Part shown: positions 23,700 through 26,017 of the stretch, in pieces | How the letters are laid out: each line of letters starts with the position of its first letter | Position numbering within the stretch: position 1 is the first letter of the stretch | DNA from: Streptomyces fulvoviolaceus | GTDB taxonomy: Bacteria; Actinomycetota; Actinomycetes; Streptomycetales; Streptomycetaceae | Direction of reading: 5' to 3' | Assembly: GCF_000718165.1 (NCBI RefSeq) | Contig: NZ_JOEY01000085.1 | Coordinates: 1-26,017 of the forward strand | Length of the DNA: 26,017 nt | Made by a program: the position numbers and the translations under genes | Notes under the pieces: generated by a model | Seen by the model: only the letters and a program-made list of their open reading frames with translations | Told to the model about the DNA's origin: nothing | The model's database searches: none

Positions 23700-24865
23700 G
23701 AAGTAGCCACTTTCAGCAGGCCGCGCAGGCGCTCGAGGTCGAACTCGTTGTCGTCGGATCGCAGAGCGCGGAGGATCGAGCGCAGCTCGGCCAGCGACTC
23801 GCGTCCGGGAGCCATGCCCAGGAAGTCCTTGGTGGCCGGAGGCCCCCACTGGGCAAGGCCGGAGGCCGACATGGGGGCCCAGCCGGGCTCGAGGCTGGAG
23901 TCGAACATGTCGCTGTCGGCGAAGTGCTCGACGAGGAAGCCGTCGGGGTCGCGCCAGTAGTCGAAGATCTGGCTGCCCAGGATGTGCCGCCCGATGCCCC
24001 AGGACCGCTTGTAGCCCTCGTCGAGCAGGTGCTCACCGCCGGCGGCCAGCGCGTCGAGGTCGGACACCTCGTACGCCGAGTGCACGTACCGGTCGGAGGG
24101 GCCCAGTGTCAGAGCCAGGGTGTGGTGGTCGGTGAGCGTGTTTCCGCGGTCGCAGCGGATGAAACTCATGGTGGGACCCCGCTCGCGCTGACCCTCGTAG
24201 TAGAGGAAGTCGCTGACGATCAGGCCGAGGTGCTCCAGGTACCAGTTCAGCGTCCGCAAGTAGCTGGTCGTCTGCAGGACGACGTGCCCCAGGCGCCGTA
24301 CGCCCGCCGGCTCGCAGGGCGGGCGCTGGGTGTCGTTGACCCGGTCGAGGTCGCCGCCGAAGTTGAGTCGCTGCGGCTCCTGCCCCGACAGAGCGGGCAG
24401 GTCGTCCGTGTCGGCGACGACGCGGACCCGTAGTCCGCTGGGGTCGAGGAGGTCCACGACCGACCCGCCCAGGGTCTGGGGCAGCGGGTGCACCCGGGTG
24501 TCGGTGGCCTGGGCCAGCCGGAGCAGGTCGCGGGTGTCGGCGGCCCGGAAGGCCGGGCCGAGGAACCGCGATCTGCTGCCCTTGCGGATGATCACGCTCG
24601 GTGCGCCCGCCTGCGTTCCCCGCAGGTGCAGCTCGCGGGCGTCGCGGTGGGAAGTGACGAAGCCGAACGCCTGGGCAAAGGTCTCGGCGCGGCCCAGGTC
24701 GGGCTTGAAGAACTCCAGCCACGCGATGTCGTGGACCTTGATCACCGGGTTCGCCGCCCTGCCCGGATGCTCTCCGGGGAGTGCGCCCTGCTCGGAGTGC
24801 AGGTCGTTGTGCGTCCCGTGATGGCCGTCGTGCGTGCCGAGTCCGGCGCTGGGGTGAGCAGCCAT
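23696..24865 (-). CDS. Type I extradiol ring-cleavage dioxygenase (BphC-like)
   Basis: A protein of 389 residues with two vicinal-oxygen-chelate domains (about 43-155 and 190-330). The Fe(II) ligands are visible in the second: H194 in RRLGHVVLQT, H248 in TDHHTLALTL and E313 in DPDGFLVEHFAD; Y303 in the FDYWRDPDGF block is the usual active-site tyrosine region. Reaction: insertion of O2 next to the hydroxyls of a catechol. ATG 24865 is chosen for AGGAGGT 7 bases upstream; GTG at 24874 lies inside that site. Oddities are a His-rich N-terminal leader (seven His among the first 33 residues) and an extra C-terminal tail of about 60 residues. First gene of the operon. Confidence 0.92.
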   Translation of the reverse strand: MAAHPSAGLGTHDGHHGTHNDLHSEQGALPGEHPGRAANPVIKVHDIAWLEFFKPDLGRAETFAQAFGFVTSHRDARELHLRGTQAGAPSVIIRKGSRSRFLGPAFRAADTRDLLRLAQATDTRVHPLPQTLGGSVVDLLDPSGLRVRVVADTDDLPALSGQEPQRLNFGGDLDRVNDTQRPPCEPAGVRRLGHVVLQTTSYLRTLNWYLEHLGLIVSDFLYYEGQRERGPTMSFIRCDRGNTLTDHHTLALTLGPSDRYVHSAYEVSDLDALAAGGEHLLDEGYKRSWGIGRHILGSQIFDYWRDPDGFLVEHFADSDMFDSSLEPGWAPMSASGLAQWGPPATKDFLGMAPGRESLAELRSILRALRSDDNEFDLERLRGLLKVATS

Positions 24866-24878
24866 GGTCACCACCTCC

Positions 24879-24892
24879 TGAAGAAATATTCA
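24879..24892. promoter_or_regulatory. Operator-like site 1 (dioxygenase side)
   Basis: TGAAGA-AA-TATTCA, a 14-base palindrome with one mismatch, immediately upstream of the dioxygenase ribosome site. It covers the proposed -10 (TGAATA, minus sense, 24892-24887) of a promoter whose -35 TTGACT lies at 24915-24910, 17 bases away. Binding here would block transcription of the dioxygenase operon. Confidence 0.6.
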
Positions 24893-24900
24893 CCACCGAA

Positions 24901-24912
24901 ACTGACGTCAGT
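24901..24912. promoter_or_regulatory. Perfect 12-bp palindrome between the twin operators
   Basis: ACTGACGTCAGT reads identically on both strands and sits between the two TGAAGA-type sites, overlapping the minus-strand -35. It could be a binding site for a second regulator or a core element. Confidence 0.4.
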
Positions 24913-24921
24913 CAATAGAAC

Positions 24922-24935
24922 TGAAGAAATCTTCA
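24922..24935. promoter_or_regulatory. Operator-like site 2 (TetR side)
   Basis: TGAAGA-AA-TCTTCA, a perfect 6-bp-arm palindrome, the twin of site 1 with centres 43 bp (about four helical turns) apart. It overlaps the weak -35 region (around 24932-24937) of a plus-strand promoter with -10 TAGAGT at 24955-24960, so it would give autoregulation of the divergent TetR. Confidence 0.6.
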
Positions 24936-24997
24936 AGAAACAAGATGTGGCGGCTAGAGTGCAGCTGATGGCGAGTACGGGTGGGGTGGAGGACGCG

Positions 24998-25648
24998 ATG
25001 GCCGACAGAACCGCGACCGGGCGAGTCGACCGGAGGAAGGCGCGGACGCGGAGCGCGCTGGTGTGCGCGGCCCAGCGTCTGCTGGCCGAAGGGCGGACCG
25101 ACGTCCCCATCCTGGAGATCACCGAGCTCGCCGACATCGGAGTCGGTTCCTTCTACAACCACTTCGACAGCAAGGAGGAGCTCTTCCGCGTCGCGGTAGA
25201 AGAGGCGCTGGAGTGGTGGGGCACCCTCATGGACCGCCTCACCGCGGACATCGACGACCCTGCGGTCGCCTACGCCCAGAGCTTCCGCATGACCGGCCGC
25301 CTGCACCGCCGCCACCCGGAGCTGAGCCAGGTCCTCCTGAACCACGGACTCGAACTGGCTCGCTCCGACAGCGGCCTGGCACCGCGGGCGTTCCACGACA
25401 TCAGTGCCGCGGTGGACGCGGGACGATTCGAGGTGGAGGACCTGGACCTCGCGCTGGCGGTGACGGCAGGCGCCACGCTGGCACTGGGCGCGCTGCTGCA
25501 CGCGCAGCCCGACCGTGACGACGCGAAGTCCTCGGACCTGGTCGTCCGCGGCCTCCTGCGGCAGTTCGGCATCTCCGCCGACGAGGCCGAGCGGATCTGC
25601 TCGCTCGATCTGCCGGACCTCGATCTCGTCGACACCATCGCCGGTTGA
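24998..25648 (+). CDS. TetR-family regulator, divergent from the dioxygenase operon
   Basis: A protein of 216 residues. HTH part: ARTRSALVCAAQRLLAEGRT, ILEITELADIGVGSFYNHFD, SKEELFRVAVEEALEWW. The divergent placement and the paired palindromes make it the likely repressor of the dioxygenase operon and of itself. ATG 24998 has GGAGGA at 4-5 bases; ATG 24968 adds 10 residues and lies right at the expected transcription start of the -10 TAGAGT (24955), so a leaderless longer form is possible. It belongs to a different TetR subgroup from the three paralogues at the window edges and 17576. Effector unknown; a ring-cleavage intermediate is plausible. Confidence 0.9.
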   Translation: MADRTATGRVDRRKARTRSALVCAAQRLLAEGRTDVPILEITELADIGVGSFYNHFDSKEELFRVAVEEALEWWGTLMDRLTADIDDPAVAYAQSFRMTGRLHRRHPELSQVLLNHGLELARSDSGLAPRAFHDISAAVDAGRFEVEDLDLALAVTAGATLALGALLHAQPDRDDAKSSDLVVRGLLRQFGISADEAERICSLDLPDLDLVDTIAG

Positions 25649-25656
25649 GCGTTACC

Positions 25657-25674
25657 GACGGCCTGCGTGCCGTC
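25657..25674 (+). terminator. Weak hairpin after the TetR gene
   Basis: GACGGC-CTGCGT-GCCGTC, a perfect 6-bp stem 8 bases after the stop codon; flanking CC/GG could lengthen it with a bulge. No T-run. A modest terminator candidate. Confidence 0.35.
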
Positions 25675-25822
25675 CGGCGATGTGCACGCGCCAGTACGGC
25701 GTACCGACGAGTCCGCCGATCACCACTCCTGCTGTAGGGCCTGCTCCAATTAGAGTGGACGCTCCAGACGATGTCCGTTCAACCACGGTCAAGAGCCCTG
25801 CATGAACCGGAGAAGCACACCC

Positions 25823-26017
25823 ATGAGCAGTCCGCAGGCGCCGCGCAGGAAGCGGGCGAACGGAGTGGAGTCGCGCCAGCGCATCCTCGACGCCGCCGTG
25901 GAGATCGCGGGCGAGCGGGGCTACGACGGCACCTCCATCGCCGCGGTCAGCGCCAAGTGCGGCCTGCCCGCCAGCTCCATCTACTGGCACTTCAAGGACA
26001 AGGACGACCTGATCGCC
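25823..26017 (+). CDS. TetR-family regulator, N-terminal part (3' end outside window)
   Basis: The first 65 residues of a TetR protein almost identical to those of the regulator at 17576: both share ANGVESRQRILDAAVEI and SIAAVSAKCGLPASSIYWHF, so the DNA-contacting helix is the same. The ATG at 25823 has GGAGAAG at 7 bases; an in-frame ATG at 25802 would add 7 residues but lacks a ribosome site. Unlike the 17576 copy, which is coupled to a ligase gene, this one appears to have its own promoter in 25650-25820, where TGGA-CGC-TCCA at about 25759-25769 is a small palindrome. Confidence 0.93.
   Translation, partial: MSSPQAPRRKRANGVESRQRILDAAVEIAGERGYDGTSIAAVSAKCGLPASSIYWHFKDKDDLIA

Noticed and set aside
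1..26017. CRISPR arrays, insertion sequences, integrases, tRNA or attachment sites
   Set aside because: I found no regularly spaced repeats, transposase or integrase motifs, tRNA cloverleaf or terminal direct repeats, despite the many broken genes.

Overview
The window is very GC-rich with strong G/C preference at third codon positions. It also carries a PASTA-repeat serine/threonine kinase, a SpoIIE-type phosphatase fused to a histidine-kinase-like ATPase, and many TetR regulators. This fits a filamentous actinobacterium, most likely Streptomyces or a close relative. I see no rRNA, tRNA, CRISPR array, phage gene or intact transposase.

Left block (1-4478). The end of a TetR regulator overlaps a 2-keto-4-pentenoate hydratase (mhpD family). 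An amidohydrolase/decarboxylase-type enzyme, a DHA2-type MFS exporter, a hairpin terminator and a small SRPBCC protein on the minus strand follow.

Middle block (4479-11032). Two intact signalling genes, a PASTA kinase and a SpoIIE phosphatase, both minus strand, sit among gene remains. These are half of an MFS transporter with three frameshifts, a TetR C-terminal half abutting a headless Trm112-like gene, and the tail of a flavin reductase. A 56-bp perfect palindrome covers the kinase stop codon.

Right block (11033-26017). This is an aromatic/ring catabolism island with three units. Unit 1 (plus, 11070-15372) holds a flavin reductase, SnoaL-like protein, small membrane protein, HsaA-type flavin monooxygenase, FAH-family enzyme and TetR. 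Unit 2 (plus, 15615-18214) is an acyl-CoA synthetase and a TetR. Unit 3 (minus, 24865-18661) is an extradiol dioxygenase, FAH-family hydrolase, second acyl-CoA synthetase, DoxX-like protein and FAD aromatic hydroxylase. A divergent TetR faces unit 3 across two matching operator-like palindromes. A further TetR begins at the right edge.

Taken together, the enzymes can be ordered as hydroxylation of a phenolic ring (FAD hydroxylase or two-component HsaA-type enzyme), extradiol ring cleavage, C-C hydrolysis by FAH enzymes, hydration of a 2-hydroxypentadienoate-type product (mhpD) and CoA activation. The substrate cannot be read from the sequence. Three closely related TetR proteins (left edge, 17576 and right edge) and two related CoA ligases show that the island grew by duplication. 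The clearest trace lies just after the TetR at 17576, where the first dozen or so codons of a second mhpD survive with a lost start codon.
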